Part shown: positions 41,071-50,683 of the stretch, piece by piece
How positions within the stretch are numbered: the first letter of the stretch is position 1
How the letters are laid out: every line of letters begins with the position of its first letter
DNA from: Brevibacillus brevis
GTDB lineage: Bacteria > Bacillota > Bacilli > Brevibacillales > Brevibacillaceae
Length of the DNA: 64,000 bases
Reading direction: 5' to 3'
Assembly: GCF_001039275.2 (NCBI RefSeq)
Contig: NZ_CP030117.1
Coordinates: 1,757,501-1,821,500, forward strand
Notes under the pieces: model-generated
What the model saw: the letters and a program-made list of their open reading frames with translations, nothing else
What the model was told of the DNA's origin: nothing
The model's database searches: none
Made by a program: the position numbers and the translations under genes

Positions 41071-42255
41071 TTATTGATGACGTGCCTGATAGGCAAGCAA
41101 CGCTGCAATGAATAACTGACCGGTTTGAATCATGGAGCGCTCATCGACATCGAATTTGGGATGATGATGCGGATACGTCGCCTGAATCTCCGGGTTGCGT
41201 CCACCGACCATGAAGAAGGTAGCGGGGCGCTCTTGGGCAAAGTAAGCAAAATCCTCTCCGCCCATGCCAGGTGGGATTTTCAATACGCGCTCCTCACCAA
41301 AAATACGTTTGGCTTCTGCGACAAATAGCGGGGTCTCTGTCTCATCGTTCCAAGTAGCTGGGTAACCGCGTTGATACATGATTTCGCACGTAGCGCCGAC
41401 TGCCTGGCAACTGGCTTCCACGATACGTTTCAGAGATTGCTCGACCGCGACTCTCACTTCCTCGTCATACGTGCGGACGGTTCCCTTGAGCCTCACTTGA
41501 TCAGGAATGACGTTGAACGCTTCGCCCCCGCCAACGAAGGAGCAAACAGACAGAACGACTTGTTTCAGCGGATCTACCTGACGGCTGGCAATCTGCTGCA
41601 AATTCATGACAACCTGACTGCCCAAGACGATTGGATCAACGGAGGTATGCGGATAAGCCCCGTGCCCGCCTTTTCCGTACAAGACGATCTCGAAGCTATC
41701 TGCTGCTGCCGTAATGTAGCCTTGACCGATCCCGACAGTGCCTACGGGAAGCTCGGAGGCCACGTGCGCGCCATACACGACATCGACTCCTTCAAGGCAA
41801 CCCGCCTCTACCATGGCTTTGGCGCCACCAGGTGGCAGCTCTTCCGCGAACTGATGCAGGAATACCACATTTCCTGGGAGCTCGTCACGGAACTCGCTCA
41901 ACACTTGTGCGACTCCCAAAAGTCCGGAGGTATGTATGTCGTGACCGCAAGCGTGCATGACGCCCGGAATGCGGGACTTATAAGGTACTTCTTTTTCATC
42001 TTGGATGGGCAAGGCATCGAAGTCAGCGCGCAACGCAACTGTTTTTCCTGGCTTTCCACCCCTCAGGAGACCGACAACACCCATGCCGCCGACACCGGTT
42101 TGTACTTCTATACCAAAAGAAGCCAGCTTGTCCGCTACTTTCTTCGCTGTGTTTTCCTCCTGAAAGGAAAGCTCGGGATACATATGCAAATCACGTCTGA
42201 ATGTAACAAGCTCTGGATAAATCTCTTGCAGTCGGGCAAACCATTTTTCTTCCAT
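41071..42255 (-). CDS. M20-family amidohydrolase (N-acyl amino acid/peptide aminoacylase)
   Basis: 394 aa from ATG 42255, after AAAGGAGTGGG. Metal-ligand motifs are ALRADFDALPI, MHACGHDIHTS and the paired Glu of QFAEELPPGGA. The dimerisation domain (GKGGHGAYPHTSVDPI) is inserted, and a final His ligand lies near the C-terminus (TYPHHHPKFDVDE). These enzymes hydrolyse N-acyl-amino acids in the cytoplasm. Its promoter is at 42308-42337, divergent from the kinase gene. Confidence 0.92.
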   Translation of the reverse strand: MEEKWFARLQEIYPELVTFRRDLHMYPELSFQEENTAKKVADKLASFGIEVQTGVGGMGVVGLLRGGKPGKTVALRADFDALPIQDEKEVPYKSRIPGVMHACGHDIHTSGLLGVAQVLSEFRDELPGNVVFLHQFAEELPPGGAKAMVEAGCLEGVDVVYGAHVASELPVGTVGIGQGYITAAADSFEIVLYGKGGHGAYPHTSVDPIVLGSQVVMNLQQIASRQVDPLKQVVLSVCSFVGGGEAFNVIPDQVRLKGTVRTYDEEVRVAVEQSLKRIVEASCQAVGATCEIMYQRGYPATWNDETETPLFVAEAKRIFGEERVLKIPPGMGGEDFAYFAQERPATFFMVGGRNPEIQATYPHHHPKFDVDERSMIQTGQLFIAALLAYQARHQ

Positions 42256-42307
42256 CGAACCCACTCCTTTTTCCTAGGGAAAGAGATTGGTATTTCGTAT
42301 TCGCCTT

Positions 42308-42337
42308 ATTATAAAAATATTCCGAATCATAATTCAA
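42308..42337 (-). promoter_or_regulatory. Promoter of the M20 amidohydrolase gene
   Basis: Minus strand TTGAAT (42337-42332), 18-bp spacer, TATAAT (42313-42308). Confidence 0.6.
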
Positions 42338-42399
42338 TGTATGATTTCGAGAACTATAATGAAGCTACATTCATATTATGTAGACATTTCCAGTAGAAA

Positions 42400-42417
42400 T
42401 CTCTAGAATATTAGAGA
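42400..42417. promoter_or_regulatory. Palindrome upstream of sensor kinase gene
   Basis: TCTCTA-GAATAT-TAGAGA, 6-bp arms, ~80 bp before the kinase start. A possible regulator site; the partner protein is unknown. Confidence 0.35.
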
Positions 42418-42496
42418 GACATGTTTAAAAGGTCGTGTTTTTAGTACAACTGCGTAATCAAAAGACGACTTTTTGAACAGATGGATTGAGGAGATT

Positions 42497-43828
42497 ATGA
42501 CGAGTCCAACACAACCAAAAAATCCTAGAGTACTAATCATTATGCTCGTTTCTGGTATCCTTGTTTTGATCTTGACTTGTGTAAGCATCGCGATTTCCTA
42601 TTTCAATACGATTCAATCCGTCCGACTCTCTATTGCGAATCAAAGCATGAAAGCTGCTTCTACAGTAGCAGACAGTCTAGATGTTGACGCGTATCAGGAG
42701 TTTTTACGAAATCCGGTAAAAGAGACCCCCGCCTATGAACGAATCGAACAGCAATTGAATCAAGCGCGTGAGCAGTTCGGTCTGCTGTATTTATACACGA
42801 TTCAAGTCAATGAAGACAGGCAGAGTGGTCGCGCGATGATCGTAGCAAGGCCTCCAAATGCGCAGCAAAATTTTGATATCGGTATGCCAATTGTTCTATC
42901 TCCTGAGCACATTCAAATGATTTACGGAGGATCATCAGCGTACTACTCAGATATTATCAGAGATCCAGATTACGGGGTCTACATGTCTGCGGGCGCGCCG
43001 CTTAGAGATAGAGAAGGAAGAATCATCGGAATCATCGGAGTAGATACGGACGTAGCCATCGTCGAGGATATTGGAAATGATGTCGTTCGTAGCAGCATTC
43101 CTGTTTTTGCGGTCCAAGGCTTGTTTGTCGTCGTACTGATTTTCCTGGTTCTGTGCATGGAACGCTGGTACCAACGCGCCATCAAGGCAGCAGTTGGCGA
43201 GACGGAAGAAACCTACCAGGATGAATTGCGCTCAGTCATTTGTTCGATGCGCTCCATCCGTCATGATTTCGTCAATCACATGCAGGTGCTCTACGGTTTG
43301 ATCGAATGCGGATATTATCCAAAAGCACGAGATTACGTGCAGTCGTTGCTGAAAGAAACCAAGCTTTTGGACCTCACCGTGAGGTTTGCGAATCCTGCTT
43401 TAATGGTATTGCTTCACACCAAATGGGAGCAGGCTAAATCCAAACAAATCGTGATGCAATTTGAAGAATGTTCTGATCCAATCGATAACATTCCTTCCAC
43501 TGATCTGATCAAAATTTTATCGAATCTTATTGATAATGCGATTGAAGCGGCGGAGTTAGCAGATGGGGAAAAACGAGTCAGCATTTATTTTTGCTGTGAT
43601 GAAGAACACATTATTTTCCGAGTTGAAAATACAGGACCGGAAATATCAACAGAACAACGTACACGTATTTTTGAGAATGGCTATACAACGAAAACAGAGA
43701 AAAAATGTGGCTCGCGTGGAACGGGTCTGACGATTGTAGATTCAGTTGTGCACAAGTACAAGGGGAAAATTGAGGTTTGGTCCGAGCGGGGAATCACGAG
43801 ATTTACCGTCCGGTTGCCAGTGAAATAG
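42497..43828 (+). CDS. Sensor histidine kinase, CitA/DcuS-like with Spo0B-type phosphoacceptor
   Basis: 443 aa from ATG 42497 (GAGGAG upstream). Two membrane helices (about 14-36 and 195-215) flank an extracytoplasmic sensor domain. The dimerisation/phosphoacceptor segment is SIRHDFVNHMQVLYGLIECG with H256, a Spo0B-like form. The C-terminal ATPase has the N-box NLIDNAIEAAE and the G-box GTGLTIVDSVV. It autophosphorylates in response to a small extracellular ligand. No response regulator gene is adjacent, so its partner is encoded elsewhere. Confidence 0.9.
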   Translation: MTSPTQPKNPRVLIIMLVSGILVLILTCVSIAISYFNTIQSVRLSIANQSMKAASTVADSLDVDAYQEFLRNPVKETPAYERIEQQLNQAREQFGLLYLYTIQVNEDRQSGRAMIVARPPNAQQNFDIGMPIVLSPEHIQMIYGGSSAYYSDIIRDPDYGVYMSAGAPLRDREGRIIGIIGVDTDVAIVEDIGNDVVRSSIPVFAVQGLFVVVLIFLVLCMERWYQRAIKAAVGETEETYQDELRSVICSMRSIRHDFVNHMQVLYGLIECGYYPKARDYVQSLLKETKLLDLTVRFANPALMVLLHTKWEQAKSKQIVMQFEECSDPIDNIPSTDLIKILSNLIDNAIEAAELADGEKRVSIYFCCDEEHIIFRVENTGPEISTEQRTRIFENGYTTKTEKKCGSRGTGLTIVDSVVHKYKGKIEVWSERGITRFTVRLPVK

Positions 43829-43860
43829 GCTCATAACGAAAACGATTCTAGGATGATAAG

Positions 43861-43890
43861 AAAAAGCCGTCAACGATTTGACGGCTTTTT
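43861..43890. terminator. Bidirectional terminator between kinase and MFS genes
   Basis: 13-bp perfect stem AAAAAGCCGTCAA/TTGACGGCTTTTT with a 4-nt loop. Confidence 0.93.
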
Positions 43891-43904
43891 GCTTTTGTGA
43901 GTCT

Positions 43905-45092
43905 CTATGCATGGTGTTCTGGCGCAGGTTGCACCACTTGGCTTTCCTGTGCTTGAAATGGACGTGAGATCGAGTAGAAGGCAAATCCGAATGAAAGCAG
44001 GACAAACACAGCTCCAACCCAAGGCGTGTAGATGACGGAAGACCGCTCGACGACGAGACCGCCAGCCAGAGAGCCAAGGGCGATACCTAAATGCTGGGCA
44101 GAAGTATTCAAGCTTAATTGAATGTCTGCGGTAGCAGGTGAGCAGGAGATCAAATAGTTTTGCTGTGCTGGCGAAATGGCCCAGCTAAGCGCACTCCAGA
44201 TTACCATGATCGGCAAGAACAAATAAAGCGAGCCTGTAAAAAACGGCAAGACACACATGATCAAGCCAAACACGGGAATGATGAACAGAATGCTTTTGGT
44301 TGCTCCCCATTTGTCTGCGATCCAACCGCCAATACCGCCGCCTGCAACGGCAGCAATCCCGAACACGAGATAAATCCAGCTCAGTGTCATTGCGTCTACA
44401 TTCATCGTCGTTTGCAGATAAGGGGTAAAGTATGCATACAGCGTCAAGTGACCTGTCAGCATTAACAAGACGATAAACAATGCGCTGAATAGCTTTCCGC
44501 TACGGAGGGTAGACATTTGATCACGTAACGGAATTGGCGGTGCAGTTTGAACTTTTGGCAAAAACAAGAGGATAAAAATCATCGCAACGATACTAAGAGC
44601 CGCAATTAACCAAAACGGGGCACGCCATCCGAAGGCATTCCCCAGCGCCAAGCCAACAGGGACGCCGAGTACGAGCGAACCGCTAATCCCCATGAAAATA
44701 ACGCCAATGGCACGGCCGCGATATGCAGGTTCTACAAGACTCGTCGCAATGGTAATCGACAGCACAATCAGGATGGAACTACTTGCTGCGCTCAAGATGC
44801 GTGCTGTCATTAATACAGCGTAGCTCGGACTAAGTGCCGCGAGCACATTACTCAGGAAAAAGGCCGCTAATGCATACAAGTATAGCTTTTTGCGCTCGAC
44901 ACGCCTCGTAACATGCAGGAGCAGAGGAGCGGCAATGGCAAATGCAAGCGAGAATATGGTGATCAATTGTCCGGCGGCGCTAATCGATACCTGAAGATCA
45001 CGAGCAATCAGATCAAGCGTACCACCGATAATCAATTCCACCGTACCTACAACAAAGGTAGCAATCGCTAAGATGAAGACACGTGGATTCAA
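43905..45092 (-). CDS. MFS efflux transporter (DHA1, AraJ-like)
   Basis: 395 aa from TTG 45092 (AGGAG 7 nt upstream), giving MNPRVFILAIATFVVGTVEL, the usual start of AraJ-type drug/sugar exporters. Twelve hydrophobic helices. It exports small molecules using the proton gradient. Its promoter is overlapped by a 22-bp palindrome, so it is repressed or induced by a regulator; the TrmB-type gene upstream on the same strand is a candidate. Confidence 0.88.
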   Translation of the reverse strand: MNPRVFILAIATFVVGTVELIIGGTLDLIARDLQVSISAAGQLITIFSLAFAIAAPLLLHVTRRVERKKLYLYALAAFFLSNVLAALSPSYAVLMTARILSAASSSILIVLSITIATSLVEPAYRGRAIGVIFMGISGSLVLGVPVGLALGNAFGWRAPFWLIAALSIVAMIFILLFLPKVQTAPPIPLRDQMSTLRSGKLFSALFIVLLMLTGHLTLYAYFTPYLQTTMNVDAMTLSWIYLVFGIAAVAGGGIGGWIADKWGATKSILFIIPVFGLIMCVLPFFTGSLYLFLPIMVIWSALSWAISPAQQNYLISCSPATADIQLSLNTSAQHLGIALGSLAGGLVVERSSVIYTPWVGAVFVLLSFGFAFYSISRPFQAQESQVVQPAPEHHA

Positions 45093-45117
45093 AACAATAG
45101 CTCCTCTCAAGTGAAAA

Positions 45118-45156
45118 GGTTACTACCATAATAGTAACCTTTTTTATCGTGTGCAA
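45118..45156 (-). promoter_or_regulatory. MFS promoter with 22-bp palindromic operator
   Basis: Minus strand TTGCAC (45156-45151), 17-bp spacer, TATTAT (45133-45128). GGTTACTA-CCATAA-TAGTAACC (45118-45139) is a perfect palindrome covering the -10 box, so a bound dimer would block RNA polymerase. Confidence 0.75.
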
Positions 45157-45178
45157 CTAGAAAATTCTCCATACAAAT

Positions 45179-45207
45179 AAAAAAGACTCTGGCCAATAGC
45201 CAAAGTC
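45179..45207 (-). terminator. Terminator of the TrmB-type gene
   Basis: Minus strand GACT(T)TGGC/GCCA(G)AGTC stem followed by a T run, ~10 bp after the stop codon. Confidence 0.8.
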
Positions 45208-45216
45208 CACGTATTG

Positions 45217-45975
45217 TCAGTATCGGAGGCGGATGATCATCTTGCGGATTTCTTCATCGTCAAACAGTTGATCCACATATTTTTGGGTGATTTTTGTCAG
45301 CGCGACATCATGGTAAAAAGAATCGGCAAAAAATTTGACGAACGGTTGACCACGTGTCTTGATCGCATGCCAGCCCGTGTCCTCCTCACCTGCAAAAATC
45401 ATTTCATCCTGGTCCACTACGATTAGCTGATAGCGTTCCAAGCCTTGATGCTCTTGCACAGGGATAAAGGAATGAACACAGGAAAGCTTGGTGTTAATCT
45501 GCCCGATGACCAAGGCTTCGATCTCCACTCCTTCTTTTTCTTTCATCTCCAATAGGGGTACATACTCCAAAAAATCATCCGACCAAGCAGAGATGCGAAT
45601 AGACCGTGTTGCTCGTTGGATCAATTGTTTGCATTCCGCGCGGATCGATTCGTCAACCTTCAGGCTCCAGACCCGGTCATCGCGTACGGTTTTATGAGAA
45701 AGGGAGCTGGTCAATTTTTTGACGTCCATTTGAAATTGGCTGGTCAGCTTTTCTACCAGGCTGTCCAAAGGAAGGGCTGTATATCGCTTTTTCTTTTCAG
45801 ATATGGTGTCAAGAACCATCCCTTTTTCGACCAAACGATTCAACACTTCATAAATTTTTGCCTTTGGCACTCCCGAATGCTTCACGACCATTGCTGCATC
45901 GAGAGGCTCGCCGCTAGACGCCAACGCTTCATAAACTTTACTCTCATACAGAGAAAAACCAAATGTTTGCAGCAT
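45217..45975 (-). CDS. TrmB-family transcriptional regulator
   Basis: 252 aa from ATG 45975 (GGAGGA 5 nt upstream). N-terminal winged helix (FGFSLYESKVYEALASSGEP, then AAMVVKHSGVPKAKIYEVLN) is the TrmB DNA-binding domain. The C-terminal half resembles the TrmB ligand-binding/phospholipase-D-like domain (ATRSIRISAWSDDFLEYVPL). TrmB proteins sense sugars or related ligands. It neighbours the MFS gene with the palindromic operator, though a classical TrmB site is not obvious in that palindrome. Confidence 0.85.
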   Translation of the reverse strand: MLQTFGFSLYESKVYEALASSGEPLDAAMVVKHSGVPKAKIYEVLNRLVEKGMVLDTISEKKKRYTALPLDSLVEKLTSQFQMDVKKLTSSLSHKTVRDDRVWSLKVDESIRAECKQLIQRATRSIRISAWSDDFLEYVPLLEMKEKEGVEIEALVIGQINTKLSCVHSFIPVQEHQGLERYQLIVVDQDEMIFAGEEDTGWHAIKTRGQPFVKFFADSFYHDVALTKITQKYVDQLFDDEEIRKMIIRLRY

Positions 45976-46372
45976 CAAAATCCTCCAAGGAAAACACGAG
46001 CATTTTTATTCGATCGTACCGATAATCGAGTTATTTTGCAAGAAAGAGAGGGGGGCGAAAGAAATATCTGATAGAAAAATATCGACTTTTATCGACAAAA
46101 TTCAACAAATTTCTATAGGCCTTTAGGAGGTAGACGCGATGGTAATATATCGAACTGATACCCTGTGAATAAATGATTAGCCGAAATTTCGGCACTTGCT
46201 GTTACTAGTTCGATAGCCTTAGTGAGAAATTTCTTTTGAACGGGAAGTATTTTTTGTCGAAGGAAAGAATTTGGCAAAAATTACGTATCACGCAATAATT
46301 ATGAATAGTCGGAATTGGGGGTTTAATTTTTCCGATGCATCACAAATAGATAGAAAAAGAGGGTGAACCGTA
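45976..46372. other. Intergenic region upstream of immune inhibitor A, with a 9-codon leader ORF
   Basis: AT-rich, ~400 bp. A good ribosome site TAGGAGGTAGACGCG precedes ATG 46139, which opens a 9-residue frame MVIYRTDTL ending at TGA (46166-46168). A short hairpin CCGAAATTTCGG (46182-46193) follows. These features could form a translated leader controlling the protease gene, but no conserved regulatory RNA was recognised. Confidence 0.35.
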
Positions 46373-48634
46373 GTGAAGAAAGGCAAGAAGCTCTTATCCG
46401 TTTTATTTTCCTCCTCACTCGTGCTCAGTACTTTCGTGGCTGCACCTGCAACGGGTTTGGCCAAATCAAAAGAGGACAAGCATGATCTGCATGTAGACTT
46501 GTCCACTGTTAACCTGGAGCGACTGATTAAAGGGTTAATGGAGCAAGGAATCATTGATGAAGATGCCGATCAGGAAGAGATTGACGAGGCGTTGCTCGAG
46601 TACTTGGAAGACAAAAAAGTACCGCACGGCGTTGACGAATCGAGCTCTTATGGTAGGGAAGCGAGCAGAGGGCAGCAGGCAGCATTGGCGAAGGCAGCCC
46701 AGAAAGTGGCAGAGATGGAGGAAGGCGATGAATTGCGCTCTTCCAAACGACTACATACCGATAACATCGTTGTCGCTCTTGTCGAGTTCCCAGACCGGGA
46801 GCATAACGAGTTACCAAAAGTGAGTGACTCGCTTTGGACGAAAGACTTTAACGAAAAGCATTATAAAGAGATGCTGTTTGATCAGAAGGGGTACGAAACT
46901 CCTGAAGGAATCAGCATGACAACGATGGCGAAATACTTCTATCTGCAATCGGGAAAAACATGGACGGTTGATGGTGTGGTAACGCCATGGCAAATGGCAG
47001 AGAATAGCTACAAATATTATGGAGAAAACTCGAAAGCCGGTGACGATTCCAATCCGCGCGATTTGGTAATCGAGACGCTTGAGGCAGTTGGGGAATCCAT
47101 TGCCGGGAAAGAGGAATTGTACGATCAGCGTGATCCGTATGATATCGATGGTGATGGAGACCTGATGGAGCCGGATGGCAATCTGGACAACCTCATGCTC
47201 GTTCATGCAGGGATTGGAGAAGAGACAGGGGAAGACCCAGATGCGATCTGGTCTCACCGTTGGACCTTGAAAAAACCAGTGGATATTCCAGGCACAAGCC
47301 TCAAAGCGTTTGATTACATGATCCAGCCTGAAGATGGCGCACCAGGTGTATTCACTCACGAATACGGACACAATCTCGGTTTGCCAGACTTGTATGACAC
47401 GACAAGAGGCGGAAAAGATTCGCCAGTAGGTGCTTGGTCCCTCATGTCGTCTGGTAGCCACACAGGTAAGGTTTTCCAAACAGAACCTACTGGCCTTGAT
47501 CCTTGGTCAAAAATGGTCCTGCAGCAAATGTTCGGCGGAAACTGGATTAAACCGTACGTGCTGGACTACAAGGATGTAGAGAAGCGCAAGAGAAGCCTTC
47601 GACTCATTGATGCGAGCAGCCTTGAGAAGGACGGCAAGGTCATCAAGCTGAACATGCCTAAGGTCGAAAAGAAACCTCCAGTTGAGCCAAAGGATGGCGG
47701 ATACGCGTACTTCTCGGATGAAGGCAACAAGCTGAATACAAAAATGACGTCTGATGTGATCGACTTAACAGGGGCCAGCTCCGCAGCGATGAAATTCGAT
47801 TCGTGGAGAAGCATTGAGGAAGGCTATGACTACGTGTACGTCAATGTAATCGATACGGATACAGGCGAGAAAAAAGAAGTTCAAAAATACGATGACGTAA
47901 CCAAAGGCTGGGACAAAGAAGAAATCAGCCTGAACGAGTTCGTCGGTAAAAAGGTACAAGTTGAGTTTAACTATGTGACGGATGTCGCATTCGTGATGGA
48001 TGGCTTCTATCTGGATAACTTCGAAGTAGAGGCAGATGGACAAGTCATTTTCGCAGATGATGCAGAGGGTGAGAAGAAGTTCAAATTGGATGGCTTCACT
48101 CACTTCGATGGAAAAGGAAAAATGTACGATGCGTACTACCTGGTTGAGCTGCGCTCTCACGAAGGAATTGACGCTGGATTGAAGCATTTCCGTCGCAACG
48201 ACTCCTTCTTCACGTATGATCCAGGTATGGTCATCTGGTACTTTGATGGTCGTTACGAAAGATCCCGTGACAACAATACAAGCCTGCACCCAGGCTACGG
48301 CATGCTCGGTGTAGTAGATGCCCATCAGGAAGTACGTTACTGGAACAATGATGAAGGTAACAAAAAGGCAATCGCAGATTCCCGTTACCAAGTGAATGAT
48401 GCTGCGTTTAGCCCGAACGATACATCTGGAATGGATCTGGATTACATTTTGGGAACGATGGAATACGAGCCGTTAGATGGTGTCACTGAGTTTAAAGACA
48501 GTGATGATTACTCGATGCCGGAAGTGCCGGAAGTCGGTAAAATCCTGCCGCAAATCGGTTTGGAAATCAAGCTGAAAAGAGTTTCCAAGAAGTTCACGGA
48601 TGCTACGATTGAGTTCTCCATTGATAAAGATTAA
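46373..48634 (+). CDS. Secreted M6-family metalloprotease, immune inhibitor A
   Basis: 753 aa from GTG 46373 (AGAGGGTG upstream). A signal peptide with basic KKGKK start ends around residue 27. The propeptide region to ~125 is followed by the M6 catalytic domain with HEYGHNLGLPD (H329, E330, H333). Acidic DIDGDGDLMEPDGN (~260-273) looks like a calcium site. C-terminal beta domains follow (VIDLTGASSAAMKFDSW and later). InhA-type proteases digest host antimicrobial proteins and matrix and help nutrition. Monocistronic. Confidence 0.95.
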   Translation: MKKGKKLLSVLFSSSLVLSTFVAAPATGLAKSKEDKHDLHVDLSTVNLERLIKGLMEQGIIDEDADQEEIDEALLEYLEDKKVPHGVDESSSYGREASRGQQAALAKAAQKVAEMEEGDELRSSKRLHTDNIVVALVEFPDREHNELPKVSDSLWTKDFNEKHYKEMLFDQKGYETPEGISMTTMAKYFYLQSGKTWTVDGVVTPWQMAENSYKYYGENSKAGDDSNPRDLVIETLEAVGESIAGKEELYDQRDPYDIDGDGDLMEPDGNLDNLMLVHAGIGEETGEDPDAIWSHRWTLKKPVDIPGTSLKAFDYMIQPEDGAPGVFTHEYGHNLGLPDLYDTTRGGKDSPVGAWSLMSSGSHTGKVFQTEPTGLDPWSKMVLQQMFGGNWIKPYVLDYKDVEKRKRSLRLIDASSLEKDGKVIKLNMPKVEKKPPVEPKDGGYAYFSDEGNKLNTKMTSDVIDLTGASSAAMKFDSWRSIEEGYDYVYVNVIDTDTGEKKEVQKYDDVTKGWDKEEISLNEFVGKKVQVEFNYVTDVAFVMDGFYLDNFEVEADGQVIFADDAEGEKKFKLDGFTHFDGKGKMYDAYYLVELRSHEGIDAGLKHFRRNDSFFTYDPGMVIWYFDGRYERSRDNNTSLHPGYGMLGVVDAHQEVRYWNNDEGNKKAIADSRYQVNDAAFSPNDTSGMDLDYILGTMEYEPLDGVTEFKDSDDYSMPEVPEVGKILPQIGLEIKLKRVSKKFTDATIEFSIDKD

Positions 48635-48645
48635 TGAATAAGCCA

Positions 48646-48687
48646 AAAGACGCCACACAGCGCGAAGCTGATGTTTGGCGTCTTTTT
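48646..48687 (+). terminator. Terminator of immune inhibitor A gene
   Basis: 10-bp stem AAAGACGCCA/TGGCGTCTTT (48646-48655, 48676-48685) followed by T. Confidence 0.88.
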
Positions 48688-48833
48688 CGTTTCTATGATT
48701 ACTGGTCTAAGCTCGGTTGCATCGAAATAGGCTATAACAATGAACGACAAGCTGCCTGATCTGATTGCGCGTAAGAAAGGCAACCTTTTGTACAGGCATA
48801 GGTATCGCGCCCGGCAGCAAGGGGGGATCAATC

Positions 48834-49664
48834 ATGCTGCATATTGTTGCTTGCATTAAGCAGGTGCCGGACACCAAAATCATCAAGATGAATCCGAAGA
48901 CGAATACGATGGATCGCGCCAGTGCGCCAGCCATTCTCAACCCGTATGATGCACATGCGGTGGAGGAAGCCGTTCGTTTGAAAAATCGATATGGGGGTGT
49001 GGTCTCCGTCGTTACCATGGGACCGCCGCCAGCGGTGAAGGCCATTCGGAAATGTATCGAGATCGGAGCAGACGCAGGCTATCTGGTAACGGATCGTGCA
49101 TTTGCCGGAGCAGACACATTGGCAACCAGCTATGCCATTACCAAAGCCATTGAGAAGATTGCAGAAAGCCAGCCAGTCGACCTCGTCATTTGCGGGAAGA
49201 TGACCATCGACGGTGATACGGGACAAGTCGGACCGGGTGTCGCCAGAAGGTTGGATATTCCACCGCTTACGTGTGTGAAAAAAGTAGTGGAGATAAACAA
49301 AGAACAAGGTTACGCCATCGTGCATCGAAAGCTGGAGGATGGGTATGAAGTCATTCAGTCGACCTTGCCTTGTTTGTTTTCCGTGGAGAAGGAGATTAAC
49401 GAGGTACCTTATTCTCCGCTACCCAACATGCTTCGAGCTGCTAGATATCAGCCTGTTATCTGGTCCGTCGATGACTTGGGGGATATCGATCGGACGCAGT
49501 TAGGTCTGAAGGGCTCTCCTACCATTGTTGCAAAAGTTTGGCCCCCAGAGAAGCCAAAGGGTGGCGAAATGCTCGAAGGAAGCGCCAGCGAGCAAATCGC
49601 GCGCTTGATGGAAATTTTGCACGATAAACAGCGATTGTTTCGGGTGAAGGAGGAGCAGATATGA
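48834..49664 (+). CDS. fixA: Electron transfer flavoprotein beta subunit, FixA-type
   Basis: 276 aa from ATG 48834 (AAGGGGGG upstream; the in-frame GTG-type extension lacks a ribosome site). ETF-beta fold: HIVACIKQVPDTKIIKMNP near the N-terminus, LNPYDAHAVEEAVRLK, and GKMTIDGDTGQVGPGVARRL, the ETF-beta signature. Forms a heterodimer with the next protein, holding FAD. In FixABCX the ETF moves electrons from NADH by flavin bifurcation. First of four genes joined by overlaps. Confidence 0.93.
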   Translation: MLHIVACIKQVPDTKIIKMNPKTNTMDRASAPAILNPYDAHAVEEAVRLKNRYGGVVSVVTMGPPPAVKAIRKCIEIGADAGYLVTDRAFAGADTLATSYAITKAIEKIAESQPVDLVICGKMTIDGDTGQVGPGVARRLDIPPLTCVKKVVEINKEQGYAIVHRKLEDGYEVIQSTLPCLFSVEKEINEVPYSPLPNMLRAARYQPVIWSVDDLGDIDRTQLGLKGSPTIVAKVWPPEKPKGGEMLEGSASEQIARLMEILHDKQRLFRVKEEQI

Positions 49665-50683
49665 ATCTGGATGATTTTCGTGGCATCTGGGTGTTTTTAG
49701 AGGTGAGTGACGGCCGTATCGCCCCTGTATCACTCGAGCTGCTGGGGGCGGGTAGGCAAATGGCTGACAAGCGAGACGTGCCGCTTGCTGGCTTGTTAAT
49801 CGGAGATGGAATCAAGGAGTTGGCCCACACGGCGTTTCCATACGGAGCGGACCAAGTGTATGTCTACGATCACAAGATTTTTCATGATTACCGAACAGAG
49901 TCCTTCATGCGAGCAGTCATCGAATGTGTTCAAAAGCACAAGCCGGAAATCATCTTGTACGGGGCGACTTCAACTGGAAAAGATTTGGCGAGCGCTGTCG
50001 CGACGGACTTGGAGACAGGGCTGACCGCTGACACAACCATGCTCGATGTAAACGCGGAGACAGGCTTATTGGAGGCAAGCCGTCCAGCGTTTGGCGGTAA
50101 CATCATGGCGACGATTTTGTGCAAAAAACATCGACCGCAAATGGCGACGGTTCGCCCGAAAGTCATGAAAGCGCTTGAGCCAGACGAGTCACGTACAGGA
50201 GAAATCATTGATGAAAGCATGGAGCTGCGTGAAGAAGATATTCGCACAAAAGTACTGAAAATCGTCCGGGAGACGAAGGAAAAGGTGCGGCTGGATGAGG
50301 CTGATGTGATCGTCGCTGGTGGCAAGGGACTCGGAAGCAAGGAAGGCTTCGCGCTTATTCATCGTTTCGCAGAACGAATCGGGGCAACCGTCGGGGCCAG
50401 CAGAGATGCGGTGGAAGCAGGCTGGATCGGTCATGATCATCAGGTCGGACAGACGGGAGTAACTGTCACGCCAAAAATTTACTTTGCCATCGGCATATCG
50501 GGAGCTATCCAGCATTTGGTCGGCATGCGCAACTCGGGAATGATCATTGCCATCAATAAAGATCCGAATGCCCTCATCTTCCAGTCTTGTCACTACGGTA
50601 TTGTCGGTGATGCTTTTGAAATTGTGCCATTGCTCATTGAAGCATTCCAAAAGGAGCCGGACAAGGAGGTAACGTATGGCTGA
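49661..50683 (+). CDS. fixB: Electron transfer flavoprotein alpha subunit, FixB-type
   Basis: 340 aa; ATG 49661 overlaps the fixA stop (ATGA). The C-terminal FAD-binding signature is GASRDAVEAGWIGHDHQVGQ, then TGVTVTPKIYFAIGISGAIQ and HLVGM, diagnostic of ETF-alpha. The N-terminal ~190 residues form the second Rossmann-like domain shared with FixA. It heterodimerises with FixA. Confidence 0.94.
   Translation: MNLDDFRGIWVFLEVSDGRIAPVSLELLGAGRQMADKRDVPLAGLLIGDGIKELAHTAFPYGADQVYVYDHKIFHDYRTESFMRAVIECVQKHKPEIILYGATSTGKDLASAVATDLETGLTADTTMLDVNAETGLLEASRPAFGGNIMATILCKKHRPQMATVRPKVMKALEPDESRTGEIIDESMELREEDIRTKVLKIVRETKEKVRLDEADVIVAGGKGLGSKEGFALIHRFAERIGATVGASRDAVEAGWIGHDHQVGQTGVTVTPKIYFAIGISGAIQHLVGMRNSGMIIAINKDPNALIFQSCHYGIVGDAFEIVPLLIEAFQKEPDKEVTYG

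Noticed and set aside
48765..48833. N-terminal extension of FixA
   Set aside because: The best ribosome site (AAGGGGGG) lies within it, directly before ATG 48834, and the extension does not resemble ETF-beta.
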